Shown here: positions 33,459 through 44,495 of the stretch, in pieces
How the letters are laid out: each line of letters starts with the position of its first letter
How positions within the stretch are numbered: position 1 is the first letter of the stretch
Assembly: GCA_934045075.1 (NCBI GenBank)
Contig: OW203737.1
Location: 2,004,001-2,068,000, forward strand
DNA length: 64,000 nt
Reading direction: 5' to 3'
Source of the DNA: Yponomeuta sedellus
Taxonomy: Eukaryota > Arthropoda > Insecta > Lepidoptera > Yponomeutidae
Program-made: the position numbers and the translations under genes
The notes under the pieces: model-generated
What the model was told of the DNA's origin: nothing
Databases searched by the model: none
Seen by the model: the letters and a program-made list of their open reading frames with translations, nothing else

Positions 33459-34068
33459 CCGGGTATAAACAGCTTTCAGTCAGCCGGACGTGTGGCGTTA
33501 TGGATTCTTTGTTCCACTCGCTTGCAGCGTGATATTGCGGAACGCCATATGGCAAGAGATTTTCAGGGCGAAATTGGCTTTAAAGTTATAAGGTTTTTAT
33601 TATGGTTTTTACTAAGGTAGATTTAGCACATAGGTAAAAAACAATTATGTTCATTATAAAATTAATAATCACATCACACTTAGTATTAAAAAGGCATTAC
33701 ATTACATAGGCTACGATTTACTTTATTTTAACTTAAATTACTAATAAGTAGCAGGTTGGTAAAGCGATGCCAGCGTCTCCTCAAGCGCTGTTCGCTTTGA
33801 CACCAACCGGGTATAAACAGCTTTCAGTCAGCCGGACGTGTGGCGTTATGGATTCTTTGTTCCACTCGCTTGCAGCGTGATATTGCGGAACGCCATGTGG
33901 CAAGAGATTTTCAGGGCGAAATTGGCTTTAAAGTTATAAGGTTTTTATTATGGTTTTTACTAAGGTAGATTTAGCACATAGGTAAAAAACAATATGTTCA
34001 TTATAAAATTAATAATCACATCACACTTAGTATTATAAAGGCATTACATTACATAGGCTACGATTTAC
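33401..34068 (+). repeat. tandem duplication, about 320-bp copies 348 bp apart
   Basis: 'tagcaggttggtaaagcgat' at 33401 repeats at 33749. Copies run to 33721 and 34068 and differ by about three substitutions and a one-base indel by eye. 'tttattttaacttaaattac' (33723) separates them. The same AT block occurs near 42,960. The duplication is recent. Confidence 0.85.
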
Positions 34069-35164
34069 GGCGGGAATAGTATATTTCATTACAAGTGCGA
34101 AAGGCTGTCATTGCAAAGAGTTCCGACAAATGTCTACCTGAGCCGAGGCGCAGCCGAAGGCGAGGGTTGACAGTCGGAACAAGTTGCAATGACGGTTCCG
34201 CACGTGTCCTGAACGACTATTTTTAATACAGATGCGAAAAAATAAGCAATTTAATAAAGAAAAAATATTTGGAAAATGGCGCCAACCGTAAAAAAATATA
34301 AGGAGAGATTTTTTTTCTTCACCCATTCTAGTAGGCAAAGGGAACTATGCCCATACAGCCAAGTCTTCAGTAGATTTTTTTTATTGATATGAAATGAAAA
34401 TGAAATTTAATGAGATGAAATGAAACCTTACTTAACTCATTCAATCAAATCATTAAATCTGATATTGAAACAAATTAGTAACTCATGAAAACTTCTATGA
34501 ATTTTTTTTTAGTAAAAACTTCATGGTTGGTTTTTCTTTTTAATAGACATTATTTTGACAGCTGGGAAAGAAAAGGCACGAGTGCGGTAAAGGTAAAAAA
34601 AAACACGAGTGTGTAATAGCCCCCATCCCGCACGCTATACGTCCCTGTAATACGCCACTTTTTGAGCGACTGTATTAAAAAATATATTTATCCCATGGGA
34701 AAATCGATGAACCGCGAGTAACACCGCGAGGCACAGTTTTTATCATAAAATTAACAATCACACACAATAACACTTAATATTAGAAAGGGGAAAGTTTCTG
34801 AGTGTGTCTGTTACTTTTACACGTCTAAATGGCTGGAGTTATTTGAATACAAATTGGTATGAAGTTAGGTGTGACACCCTGGATTAACACATAGGCTACA
34901 TTTTACTGCGGGAAAATATCTTGTTAATCCAATGCATAAACCATAAACTATAGACATGTTTCGTGCCGCAACATCTCGGACCCAAATAGCCATAATGATG
35001 GCCGACCTCCGATAGGAGATGGCACCCCAAGAAGAAGAAGAATAAGCCGCGAGTAACAACGCGCGCACAGTCAGTATCTCAATATTTCAATGAATAGTTT
35101 TGTCACTTTCTTACTCCAACTTGCACACTAGGATTCCCTGTGCAAGCTAATCTCTTTCAAAAAT
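34069..35164. other. no gene; mixed lepidopteran repeats
   Basis: 34,080-34,240 is a worn palindrome around 'gaggcgcagccgaaggcgag'. 34,800-34,920 has 'acataggctacattttactg', the same motif as at 33,700 and 34,050, from a common non-coding repeat. No frames are supported. Confidence 0.4.
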
Positions 35165-35169
35165 GGAAT

Positions 35170-35486
35170 TGTTCGGGACCCATGTCACACCACTAGAAGC
35201 TCTGTCTATGGTAGATAGATCTATCAGCCAATAACATGCAGACACATCGGAGCACTGTGACGTGATCGATAGCCAATCAGATGAAGCCGCGATGTCGTGA
35301 TAATCGACGTGATTGGTTAAGGCAAATCTAGATGTCCCCACCACCCCCTATCCTCGATATATGTAATTTTTTCTGTTACGAATAAACGTTTGAATGATAC
35401 ACACAGCGCTTAATTGAAGATATCCAAATTTCTTGAATTCTTTCTGCAATATATACGATAACGTAGCGATCGCACACGCCGCTACA
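35170..35486 (+). repeat. BEL/Pao 5' LTR
   Basis: Begins 'tgttcgggacccatgtcaca' and ends 'acacgccgctaca'. CCAAT-type motifs (gccaatca near 35273, gattgg near 35310) may form the U3 promoter. AATAAA at 35381-35386 is a likely polyadenylation signal, placing the R region downstream. Confidence 0.95.
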
Positions 35487-35489
35487 TGC

Positions 35490-35507
35490 TGGTCCTTCGA
35501 GCCGGAT
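35490..35507 (+). other. primer-binding site, tRNA-Tyr type
   Basis: tggtccttcgagccggat starts three bases after the LTR. Its complement, ATCCGGCTCGAAGGACCA, matches the 3' end of animal tRNA-Tyr as I remember it. The 18-base match makes tRNA-Tyr the likely primer. Confidence 0.8.
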
Positions 35508-35920
35508 AAAAAATCTGATCTTCGAAGACGCTATCGACGATTGGAAACGACCACGAGACAAGGATTCAAGAACCTTCGTATGTGGAGATCCCTGCACGCA
35601 TCTCCATCGTTAATACTGGACGGTATCGCAATCCTACTGGAGCGAGGCACATGACACGTGGAGGCTGGACTTTGGACGTCGACGTGGACGCCACTCGAGC
35701 AAAGCGCACAACTCGGTACGGCCAGCCATCCCATCCTATCCCGACCTTCTCCATTTCTCTTGTGTGATACCGTGTCTTCAAACTGGTTTCAGTCATAAAT
35801 TGCGAGTTAGATACCTGGTTTGCACAGCTGTCGAGCTGCTAAGGTGTCGTTGCTAGCACCTGCTGTCTACCTTCGTGCCGTTCCAACCGTGAGTACCTCC
35901 CTCTTTCACTGGCCACCAAT

Positions 35921-38900
35921 ATGTCTTTACATCCTACCGCTAGTACCTCCGAGAGTAGGTCCAAGTCCCCTTGTGAAGGTCTAGATGATCAAATGATCCG
36001 TGAACTTGTTCGTAAACGCGGCATCGTAAAGGGCAGACTTACTCGCTTCTCTAGCTATGTTAATAATATTGCCAATGAGGAGATTTTGTCAGCACAGAGT
36101 AGAATTGACTTAAAATTACGCATTGATGGAGCTCACAATTTACTGAAAGAATTTAACGACCTTCAATCTACGCTAGAGGAGAATGTTCGTGATTCAGATC
36201 TTTCCACTCAGTTGGATCAGCGAGATCAGTTTGAGAATTGCTATTATGACGTCATGTCCAAGGCTGAGCTGGTTCTAAGCAGTGGAAGGGTTTCTGACAG
36301 CTCCAAACAAGCTAGTAATAATCAGTCCAGATTAAAATCTGTGCAATTGCCTACAATTTCTATGCCTACGTTTGACGGTTCATTTGAGCACTGGCTAGAA
36401 TTTAGAGACACGTTTTTATCACTCGTCCATAATTCCACTGAAATAAGCGACATTCAAAAGTATCATTACTTAAAATCATCACTGAAAGGGAGCGCGGAAT
36501 TAGTAATAGACGCTTTAGAGTTTTCTTCAGACAGTTACGTAGTTGCCTGGGATTTATTGTTAAACAGGTACAATAATTGTAGGTTATTAATTCAAAACCA
36601 CGTTAAAGCACTTTTTAATTTACAATCTCTCACTAAAGAGTCACCTGTTATGCTAAGAAAACTCATTGACACAATTTTGAAGAATTTACGCACACTCAAG
36701 GTACTTGGGGAGCCCACAGATCACTGGGACACCTTGATTATCTACCTGGTTGTGTCTAAGCTAGATAAAACTACTGAGCGAGAGTGGGAGCAATATCGTG
36801 GCTCGTTAGCTTCAAAAAGTGACAGCAAACAGTCTGTAAAAGTAACCAGCTTGATCAAGTTTCTGGAAGATAGGGCTGACATGCTAGAAACATTGCATTC
36901 AGCACACAGCACTGTCAGTCATGAAAGCAAAAAACAAAGCGCACCGAAGTCAAACTTGTCGCACTGTCATGTCTCCACAAATAAACCACAAGATCGACCA
37001 AGTTCCAAAAGGTTGTGTCCAATGTGTAACGCCAATCATCCACTTTATTCTTGTCAACGATTCCTCGACACTAGTTTAGAATCTAAACTGAAACTCATCC
37101 AGGAACACAACCTTTGCCAGAACTGCCTACGTGCTGGGCACACTGTCGGTACTTGTCGGTTTGGTCCGTGCAGAAAATGCAATCAAAAACATAACTCATT
37201 GATTCACAATGACGCGCAGGCTAATCAGTCTAATTCGATACTACTGCATTCGCATCAAAATAACAAACCGGTCACCGCTTCCTCAGGCGGGTCGCCCTCT
37301 CCCCCCGCGCACGCGTCCTCCTCCGCGGACTCCATCCCATTCGGTGATAAAAACGGCTGCATTCACGTAAACAATGCACACATGCAGACACAATACGCAC
37401 AGTCCGTCAGTGTGCAACCTGTTTTATTGTCCACAGCTCTTATCGAGATAGCTGATAGGAATGGTAAATATCACACAGCCCGCGCACTCCTAGACAGCGG
37501 CAGCCAAAGATGCTTTATTACTAAATCCTTATGCGATTTACTTGACACACAATTGTTACAGTCCACTCACAAAATCCATGGTGTAGGTGACACTATCACA
37601 CAATGCACGCAAAGTTGTGTTGTAAAAATTAAATCGCACTTTAATAACTACACCTTAAACATTCAATGTTTTGTATTACCGCACATAACATCGGTGCTGC
37701 CACCTGCGTGTGAACTAACCGCACAACAGTTCTGTATTCCAGACGGCATTCAGTTGGCAGACCCACATTTTCTAGATTCCAAAAATATTGATATTTTATT
37801 AGGCGCAGATCAATTTTGGAATCTCTTAAGCGATGGTAGAATTAGGTTACACAACGGTCCTTTTCTACACAGTACCAAGCTAGGCTGGATTATTTCCGGT
37901 CCGATTAAAATTAACATAAATTCGCGCGATGTTAAACATATTCAATGTCACTTCACTCAGTCAACTAACAATATTGACACTCAACTAAGGCAGTTCTGGG
38001 AGCTCGAGGAAGTTTCACAGGTCTGGGATAAGCGCACGGATGAGGAACGTGCCTGCGAGGAGCACTTCCTTCACACTACTACACGCACAAGTGAAGGGAG
38101 GTTCTGTGTTCGTATACCTCATAAACTCCCTCCTGATACGCTAGGCGAAACCCGTCCTCAAGCTGAACGCCGATTTAAAGCGTTAGAAAAGCGTTTGCAA
38201 CGCTCAACCACTTACAAAAAACTGTATAGTGATTTCATTCACGAGTACGAGCTCTTGGGTCACATGTCACGCGTGGAGTCGTATGGAGATCCGCATTACT
38301 TTATGCCGCATCACGGGGTCTTTCGTGAGCATAGTACCACAACCAAACTTCGTGTTGTGTTTGACGCCAGCGCGGCGTCAAGTACTGGTAACTCGCTTAA
38401 CGACTTGCAGCTTGTGGGTCCGCCTATACAGGGTGACCTAATTGACATCCTGCTCCGCTTTAGGCAGTACCGTTTCGTGGCCTGCGCAGACGTAGAGAAG
38501 ATGTATAGGCAGTGTCTGATCGCCGAAGATCAGCGCGACCTACAACTTATTCTCTGGCGTGACGAGCCCTCCCAACCACTGAGTATTTTTAAACTAAATA
38601 CGGTGACCTACGGAACCGCGTCCGCGCCATTTCTAAGTGTGAGGTGCCTGAAACAATTAGGCACTGAAAACACGGATCCCGAGGTTCAAAGAGTGATCAG
38701 TCGCGATTTTTACGTCGACGACATGATAACAGGGTCCGACGATAAAACCGAGTTGCTAGACTTATGTACCAAAGTTGCTGGTACATTAAAATTAGGATGT
38801 TTTCCATTACGTAAGTGGACCTACAACTTTTTTCCCGTCGACAATGTTCAGTCGCCTGAAGACTCAAAGGACTTTACTTTGAACGAAAATACTAACACTA

Positions 38901-41326
38901 AAACTTTAGGTTTAGGTTGGTATCATCTATCAGATGAATTCCATTTCAATACGCACTATGAAGATGATAAAAAACCTGTTACGAAGCGGTCCATATTGTC
39001 AAGTGTTTCGCAAATATTTGACCCGCTAGGCCTGCTTAGTCCCGCGATAATGCTAGTAAAGGTTTTATTGCAAAAACTGTGGTTGCTTAAGTTGGGTTGG
39101 GATGACGCGCTACCCACTGGTGACGTCACACGAATATGGAACCAGTTTGTCGCTTCCCTGCCTTTACTTGAAACCATAAGAATACCCCGGCATGTTATAG
39201 GTACTAACCCCACTTATTTAGAGATGCATATTTTCACTGACGCATCCCAAACAGCGTACGGAGCGTGCGTCTATATTCGCGCAGTTAATAAAAACAACAT
39301 AACGGTATCAGTACGTCTATTGTGTTCGAAGGGCAAGGTCGCACCTTTAAAACCGGTCAGTGTGCCTAGGCTCGAGCTATGCGGAGCACTGTTGGGCGCT
39401 CGGCTATTTGATAAGGTTCGTCACTCTTTACGCTGTGATTTCAGTCACGTGATGTTTTGGACCGATTCTACGATTGTTTTAGGCTGGCTACGTATGGCGC
39501 CTAATTTATTAAAAACATTCGTCCAAAACAGAACCGCAGAAATTCATGAACTAACACAGGACCGTCCATGGCGTCATGTCAGCGGCAGGGCTAACCCAGC
39601 TGACCTGGTGTCACGCGGTATTAACTTGCGGGACCTCTCCTCTTCCACTTTATGGTGGGAGGGACCGGAATTTCTGCATGACATAAATTTCAAATCCGAT
39701 GAAGTACCTGCCTATGGTACACAGTTAGATAACGCCTCAGAACCGTTACCCGAGTTGAAAACATGCGTTGCAGTTGTATCACTCGCTGCTGACAACAACA
39801 CACCTGACCCATCCTTTTTTCCATTCACTCGATTTTCGCAATATAACCGAATGAGACGCGCCGTCGCATTTATGTTAAGATTTATTTATAATGCGCGCAA
39901 CAAAAACATTATGCGTACGGGCAGCCTAAGCGTGAGCGAATTGGAGGAGGCAGAGATACGGTTAGTAAGGCTATCTCAGTTTGAGTCTTTTTCAGATGAG
40001 GTAAAGTTGATCGCTAAAGGGCATGTATTAAAATCAAAACACAGCTTGTCCAGACTGAATTTATTTATGGATCAGAATGGGATTCTGCGAGTTGGTGGCC
40101 GCATTCAAAATTCCCCAGATTTCAATTTTAACAAAAAACATCCGATTTTAATCTCAAGCAAGCATTATATTTCATTATTGTTGTTTCGTTACGAACATAA
40201 ACAGTTGCTGCACGCCGGCCCGCAGGCGTTACTATTTCACCTTCGCGAGTCATGGTGGCCTATAGGTGGCCGGGATTTAGCTAGAAAGGTGGTTCATCAA
40301 TGTACTACTTGTAAGCGCATAAAAGGTAAAACCATGTCACCTTTGATGGGAAATTTACCCAAAGAACGTATTACTCAAACATATCCCTTCATACGCAGTG
40401 GGGTAGACTATGCGGGGCCTGTGCTTATTTTGAACCGTAGAGGTAGGGGCTCAAGAACTATAAAGGCCTACATTTGCCTGTTCGTTTGTTTTGTCACGCG
40501 GGCTATTCATCTGGAGCTTGTTAGTGACCTTTCCACTGAAGCATACCTGCTTGCTTTAAAGCGCTTTATTGCTCGTCGCGGCAAGCCATTAGAAATATTA
40601 ACCGACAATGGTCGTAATTTTGTTGGTCTCAAAAACGATTTTGACAAGTTTTTAGCTAATTGCAGCAAAGAAATAATTGATTACGCAACTAGCCAACAAA
40701 TAAAATTTCATTTTATCCCCCCTTATTCTCCTCATTTTGGTGGCCTTTGGGAGGCGGGGGTCAAGTCATGTAAGTACCACTTACGCCGAGTAGTGGGAAA
40801 CGCGCATCTTACGTTCGAGGAATTCAGCACGGTACTCACACAAGTAGAAGCAGTCCTGAATTCCCGTCCACTGACCCCTCTATCCGCAGATCCTCAAGAC
40901 TTTCTTCCGCTAAGTCCAGCGCACTTTCTGGTTGGTCGACCGCTCACCGCGCCCGCCTGCGCCGACGTTGCCGAAACGCCAACGCATCGCCTCTCGCGCT
41001 ATCAGAGACTTGAACAAATCCGGCAGCACTTTTGGTCCCGCTGGGCCAATGAGTACGTCTCAGAGCTACAAGTGAGGACGAAATGGCGCAGTAGCACCGC
41101 TGAGCTTCTGCCCAATACGCTGGTAGTTATTAAGGATAGCAGCCTCCCCCCACTTAAATGGCAGCTAGGTCGAGTGTTAAAATCCATCCCTGGAACCGAC
41201 GGCGTCTCGAGGGTGGCAGACATACGCACGGAATCAGGCATTGTAAGGCGAGCCTACACGAAGATCTGCCCACTCGTCGAGCAAGATTCAGCAGACGCAG
41301 AGGTGCCAAGAGATGTCGAAAGCTAG
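35921..41326 (+). CDS. BEL/Pao gag-pol polyprotein, 1801 aa, intact
   Basis: One frame encodes everything for reverse transcription and integration. In order: a DUF1759-type gag region about residues 143-300 (FDGSFEHWLEFRDTF); cysteine-histidine knuckles about 365-425, including CQNCLRAGHTVGTC (CX2CX4HX4C); retropepsin with the active site LLDSGS (Asp525); reverse transcriptase with Asp857 (CADVEKMY) and YVDD at 931-934; an A17/RNase H region with TDAS at Asp1107 and WTDST; an H2C2 zinc finger (His1431, CTTC from 1461); integrase D1496, D1562, E1611; and a DUF5641-like tail about 1690-1785. The ATG at 35921 is the first in frame and is preceded by ccaccaat. No envelope frame follows. Gag and pol are fused without a shift, as is usual for BEL/Pao. 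No missing catalytic residue was seen. Confidence 0.97.
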   Translation: MSLHPTASTSESRSKSPCEGLDDQMIRELVRKRGIVKGRLTRFSSYVNNIANEEILSAQSRIDLKLRIDGAHNLLKEFNDLQSTLEENVRDSDLSTQLDQRDQFENCYYDVMSKAELVLSSGRVSDSSKQASNNQSRLKSVQLPTISMPTFDGSFEHWLEFRDTFLSLVHNSTEISDIQKYHYLKSSLKGSAELVIDALEFSSDSYVVAWDLLLNRYNNCRLLIQNHVKALFNLQSLTKESPVMLRKLIDTILKNLRTLKVLGEPTDHWDTLIIYLVVSKLDKTTEREWEQYRGSLASKSDSKQSVKVTSLIKFLEDRADMLETLHSAHSTVSHESKKQSAPKSNLSHCHVSTNKPQDRPSSKRLCPMCNANHPLYSCQRFLDTSLESKLKLIQEHNLCQNCLRAGHTVGTCRFGPCRKCNQKHNSLIHNDAQANQSNSILLHSHQNNKPVTASSGGSPSPPAHASSSADSIPFGDKNGCIHVNNAHMQTQYAQSVSVQPVLLSTALIEIADRNGKYHTARALLDSGSQRCFITKSLCDLLDTQLLQSTHKIHGVGDTITQCTQSCVVKIKSHFNNYTLNIQCFVLPHITSVLPPACELTAQQFCIPDGIQLADPHFLDSKNIDILLGADQFWNLLSDGRIRLHNGPFLHSTKLGWIISGPIKININSRDVKHIQCHFTQSTNNIDTQLRQFWELEEVSQVWDKRTDEERACEEHFLHTTTRTSEGRFCVRIPHKLPPDTLGETRPQAERRFKALEKRLQRSTTYKKLYSDFIHEYELLGHMSRVESYGDPHYFMPHHGVFREHSTTTKLRVVFDASAASSTGNSLNDLQLVGPPIQGDLIDILLRFRQYRFVACADVEKMYRQCLIAEDQRDLQLILWRDEPSQPLSIFKLNTVTYGTASAPFLSVRCLKQLGTENTDPEVQRVISRDFYVDDMITGSDDKTELLDLCTKVAGTLKLGCFPLRKWTYNFFPVDNVQSPEDSKDFTLNENTNTKTLGLGWYHLSDEFHFNTHYEDDKKPVTKRSILSSVSQIFDPLGLLSPAIMLVKVLLQKLWLLKLGWDDALPTGDVTRIWNQFVASLPLLETIRIPRHVIGTNPTYLEMHIFTDASQTAYGACVYIRAVNKNNITVSVRLLCSKGKVAPLKPVSVPRLELCGALLGARLFDKVRHSLRCDFSHVMFWTDSTIVLGWLRMAPNLLKTFVQNRTAEIHELTQDRPWRHVSGRANPADLVSRGINLRDLSSSTLWWEGPEFLHDINFKSDEVPAYGTQLDNASEPLPELKTCVAVVSLAADNNTPDPSFFPFTRFSQYNRMRRAVAFMLRFIYNARNKNIMRTGSLSVSELEEAEIRLVRLSQFESFSDEVKLIAKGHVLKSKHSLSRLNLFMDQNGILRVGGRIQNSPDFNFNKKHPILISSKHYISLLLFRYEHKQLLHAGPQALLFHLRESWWPIGGRDLARKVVHQCTTCKRIKGKTMSPLMGNLPKERITQTYPFIRSGVDYAGPVLILNRRGRGSRTIKAYICLFVCFVTRAIHLELVSDLSTEAYLLALKRFIARRGKPLEILTDNGRNFVGLKNDFDKFLANCSKEIIDYATSQQIKFHFIPPYSPHFGGLWEAGVKSCKYHLRRVVGNAHLTFEEFSTVLTQVEAVLNSRPLTPLSADPQDFLPLSPAHFLVGRPLTAPACADVAETPTHRLSRYQRLEQIRQHFWSRWANEYVSELQVRTKWRSSTAELLPNTLVVIKDSSLPPLKWQLGRVLKSIPGTDGVSRVADIRTESGIVRRAYTKICPLVEQDSADAEVPRDVES

Positions 41327-41346
41327 TGCTTTCAAGGCCGGGGGCA

Positions 41347-41663
41347 TGTTCGGGACCCATGTCACACCACTAGAAGCTCTGTCTATGGTAGATAGATCTA
41401 TCAGCCAATAACATGCAGACACATCGGAGCACTGTGACGTGATCGATAGCCAATCAGATGAAGCCGCGATGTCGTGATAATCGACGTGATTGGTTAAGGC
41501 AAATCTAGATGTCCCCACCACCCCCTATCCTCGATATATGTAATTTTTTCTGTTACGAATAAACGTTTGAATGATACACACAGCGCTTAATTGAAGATAT
41601 CCAAATTTCTTGAATTCTTTCTGCAATATATACGATAACGTAGCGATCGCACACGCCGCTACA
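41347..41663 (+). repeat. BEL/Pao 3' LTR
   Basis: Identical by eye to the 5' LTR. It begins 20 bases after the stop codon and is followed by the duplication ggaat. Confidence 0.95.
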
Positions 41664-41828
41664 GGAATAAAAAACATTTGAGATCATAACTAAACGACAA
41701 AATTGTACAATTCTTCATTTGAATCAAAAATTGCCCATATATAATTTAGCACTCTTTTTCTCCGTATAGGGTTAAGTAAAAAAAATTATGCGCTGTTCCT
41801 GGAACTGTCAATAACAGTTTATCGTTAT

Positions 41829-42084
41829 ATATCGCTCATTTGGCAGAATATTGACGCAAATGTCCTTTTTCCAATTTTACAGGAGAGACCGTTGTTTCAT
41901 TCAGAAGTGTTAGAACTTTGTCAAAATGCCACAACGACAGTGGCGCTGTCACGCGATAAAAAACAAACTACATTACTGTCATTTTTTCCCCAAGTGTAAA
42001 CAGTTGTTTCGGGTGTTTTGGCATACTTAACTCAAATTGGCAAAAAAGTACATTTGCGTCATTATTCTGCCAAATGAGCGATAT
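41829..42084. mobile_element. 256-bp foldback MITE
   Basis: 'atatcgctcatttggcagaa' and 'ttctgccaaatgagcgatat' are exact inverse ends, extended by 'gacgcaaatgt'/'acatttgcgtc'. The TA-rich flanks suggest a TA target. The loop has no frame. Confidence 0.75.
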
Positions 42085-42114
42085 GTATTAGTATTTTTTT
42101 TGTATTTTTACGTT

Positions 42115-42489
42115 ACCGTTATCAACCCTTGTATGTCCCCACTGCTGGGGCACGGGTCTCTTCCTGCATCGCAGGAAGGTTAGGCCATACTCCACCACGG
42201 GGGCCAAGTCCGGGTTGGTGGAGGATTGTAAGACAGTGGCGGGTCTTACTGTCAGAAGTTATCAAGCCGCCCATAAGGCCTCTGACACGGCTTAACGACT
42301 GCCATTGTATGACAGCCGGCACCAACGGCTTAACGTGCCTTGCGAAGCACGGAAGCGCTCGGAAAAATGCCACTAGCGGTAATCACGGGACGCTCACCCA
42401 TCCCGTACCTGACCGCGCCTGTTGTTGCTTAACCAAGTGATTGATTCCAATCACTCCGTTCGCCTAGGCCGCGAGCGCTTCATTTCTTC
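42115..42489 (-). mobile_element. family B 5S-derived SINE, full length
   Basis: The duplication atttttacgtt lies at 42104-42114 and 42490-42500. 375 bp, with a clear 5S-like block (ttgttgcttaacc, cacccatcccgtacctgac) and the 3' end 'ccgttatcaaccc' on the left. The 5' side carries 'catttcttc' before the duplication. Confidence 0.85.
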
Positions 42490-42552
42490 ATTTTTACGTT
42501 GTCTAGTAGTTTTTCGGCTTTATATTTTTATTGCTGTATATTTACCAACTGT

Positions 42553-42655
42553 GCCCGCGGTGGGCACGGGTGGTAATTAAGCCCACACTCTCTCTTTCTG
42601 TCTCAGAGGTGGCTTGTGCCCGATCGCAGGATGTTTATAGACTACATAAGATAAA
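42553..42655 (+). repeat. family I tail scrap
   Basis: 'cccgcggtgggcacgggtgg', a CT run, 'cagaggtggcttgtgcccga' and 'tatagactacataag'. Worn. Confidence 0.4.
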
Positions 42656-43084
42656 AAATAGATGTGTGATGTTATGGTAGCAATACCACTCGCTAATTGT
42701 TAAGGTAAACATCAAAGGTAAGTTAAAGTTCTAGCCCGAGAAGACCTTTTCTTCCTTAGAATGAAACGCGAGGCAATAGAGATCCGCCGGCATCCAAATT
42801 TTAATAGAGATCGTGGTTGGAACATACCGGTAGCATGGGAACCAGTGCTTAAGTGCATGAGACCCCCTTGCTAGAAGTGTGACTGTAGAGTTAAAAAAAA
42901 TAATTTCAATTAATAATCAGTATTTTTAAGTTCATGTAAAATAATTAGTTTATAAATTTTATTTTAACTTAAATTACTAATAATCAATATTGTAGACTTT
43001 ATATAAAAAAAAATATTGGTTTGCCTATTTTGGAACGTAACTTCATAATTAACTTTTGCAATTTTTGCCGAGGGTAGTAAACTA

Positions 43085-43345
43085 ACCGTTAATGCTTTCT
43101 AAAAGACGCCTGTCACCTCAGTCATCCGGGACCACGGCACCTGAAAATGTGCCGAAATGTCGGAAAATTGTAAAAATGTAATAAACGAGCATAAATCCGT
43201 TTAAAAACAGTTATCGAGAGGAAACCTAAGTGTCGTATGTGTTCAACTATAGCAGCGTTTGAAATAGTCAATAATTAAGCTCATATTCTTTTTTCTGAGA
43301 AAAGGCCTGTATCCTGCCGTGGGACCTTGTAAGGCTCAAAAAAAA
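43085..43345 (+). repeat. family L fragment joined to a family I tail
   Basis: 43,120-43,215 has 'accacggcacctgaaaatgt', 'gccgaaatgtcgg' and 'aaacgagcataaatccgttt', as in the L copy at 52,832. From 43,207 a SINE tail follows (gaggaaacctaagtgtcg, gagaaaaggcctgtatcct). Confidence 0.5.
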
Positions 43346-43929
43346 GTTTTAAATACAGGTTGCCAGTATATATTTTGACCTCACGTCTGATTATACTCAG
43401 ACGTGATCGTCGTATGTTCGATTCCCACTGTGGGCCGTCGTATATTTGTACAAATGCCCACAGTCCGGGTGTCCCATGTTGTATACACACATATTAGCCT
43501 GTATGCACCTATGGAGGTCAATGACGTTCATTCCACAAATGAAAGGAAAAAGTTTCTGTTATTAATATGAATTAAAATACTCGACCTCTTTGATCATACG
43601 AATAACTTATTTTACAAATATTTCAGAACACTGATTGCAGTAGGTACTGGCAGTTAAAACGTGTGTCAAAGCCATAAAAAGCGCTTTACCAAAAGGAAAA
43701 TGAAAATGTTTTCAAATGTTACTTTTTTTTGTTGTTTGTACAGGCCAGTTTTGGGAAAAAATAAAAACGCAAAAGGCTTAGCTGTGGCCTCCGCGTCGAA
43801 AAAAAAAATGTTAAAGTGAAATATGATGGTTTTTGCAGCCGGGCTTAGGACTAGACTATGCTAACTTTTATTGCAAGAGGCATAAGGGTGAAATTGCAAC
43901 AAAAACGATCCGGCTGCCTGTGAATATAC
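43346..43929. other. no gene; one worn tRNA-like box
   Basis: Near 43,395-43,435 'cagacgtgatcgtcgtatg' and 'ttcgattcccactgtgggc' resemble the second half of a SINE head. Nothing else was seen. Confidence 0.35.
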
Positions 43930-43933
43930 TTAA

Positions 43934-44280
43934 GGTGGTTCGAGGTGCTAACTAGCGCCAATAGTAGAATAAAAATCATAACTTTTGTTATTATACGTTT
44001 TTATCTAAAAGTGAACATGAGAAATCTTAACAACTGTGACAAATATTTTCAGAACCTACAGTCTAGAACCTAGGATCAACAATCTAGGACACGGTCGTTT
44101 TTATCCGAAATCGATTAAAGTCCTAGGATATTAATACTACATTCTAGTACATAATTATGTTCTAAAAATGGTTGTCACAGATATTAAAATGAATCATGTT
44201 TAATTTTAGAAAAAAACGTGTTATAAAATAAGGTATGATTTTTACTCCATTGGTAGCGCTAGTTAGCGTCCCTAAGCGCC
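43934..44280. mobile_element. family H TTAA MITE, complete (347 bp)
   Basis: TTAA at 43930-43933 and 44281-44284. Ends 'ggtggttcgaggtgctaact' and 'agttagcgtccctaagcgcc' are inverted and imperfect. Inner arms pair strongly ('gtgaacatgagaaatcttaa' against its reverse). The TTAA target suggests piggyBac-type transposition. No transposase is present. Confidence 0.75.
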
Positions 44281-44302
44281 TTAAATAAAGCTTTTAATTT
44301 GT

Positions 44303-44358
44303 TTAACAGTCATTTATTTATAAGAGCATAAATACTCTTATAAATAAATGACTGTTAA
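44303..44358. repeat. perfect 24-bp hairpin
   Basis: 'ttaacagtcatttatttata'+agag and ctct+'tataaataaatgactgttaa' are exact inverses around an 8-base loop. It lies 20 bp from an H element end. Confidence 0.8.
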
Positions 44359-44495
44359 AAAAATTCTTATAATCTTAATAAAAAACTTCAATGTTATATT
44401 GAATATAGGTATTTGTTTTTCTGGGATCGAAAGTGGCAGCTGAAATCTTTAAAATAAGATCTGGAGCCATCTTGCTAATATATTTCTTTCATTTA

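Larger units (their letters stand above)
35170..41663 (+). mobile_element. complete BEL/Pao LTR retrotransposon
   Basis: Two 317-bp LTRs, identical by eye, bracket a 5.9-kb interior with a primer-binding site, one long gag-pol frame and a short polypurine stretch (gggggca, 41340-41346). The target duplication ggaat is intact (35165-35169, 41664-41668). Identical LTRs and an unbroken 1801-codon frame mean a very recent insertion, possibly polymorphic in the population and possibly still mobile. Confidence 0.97.
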
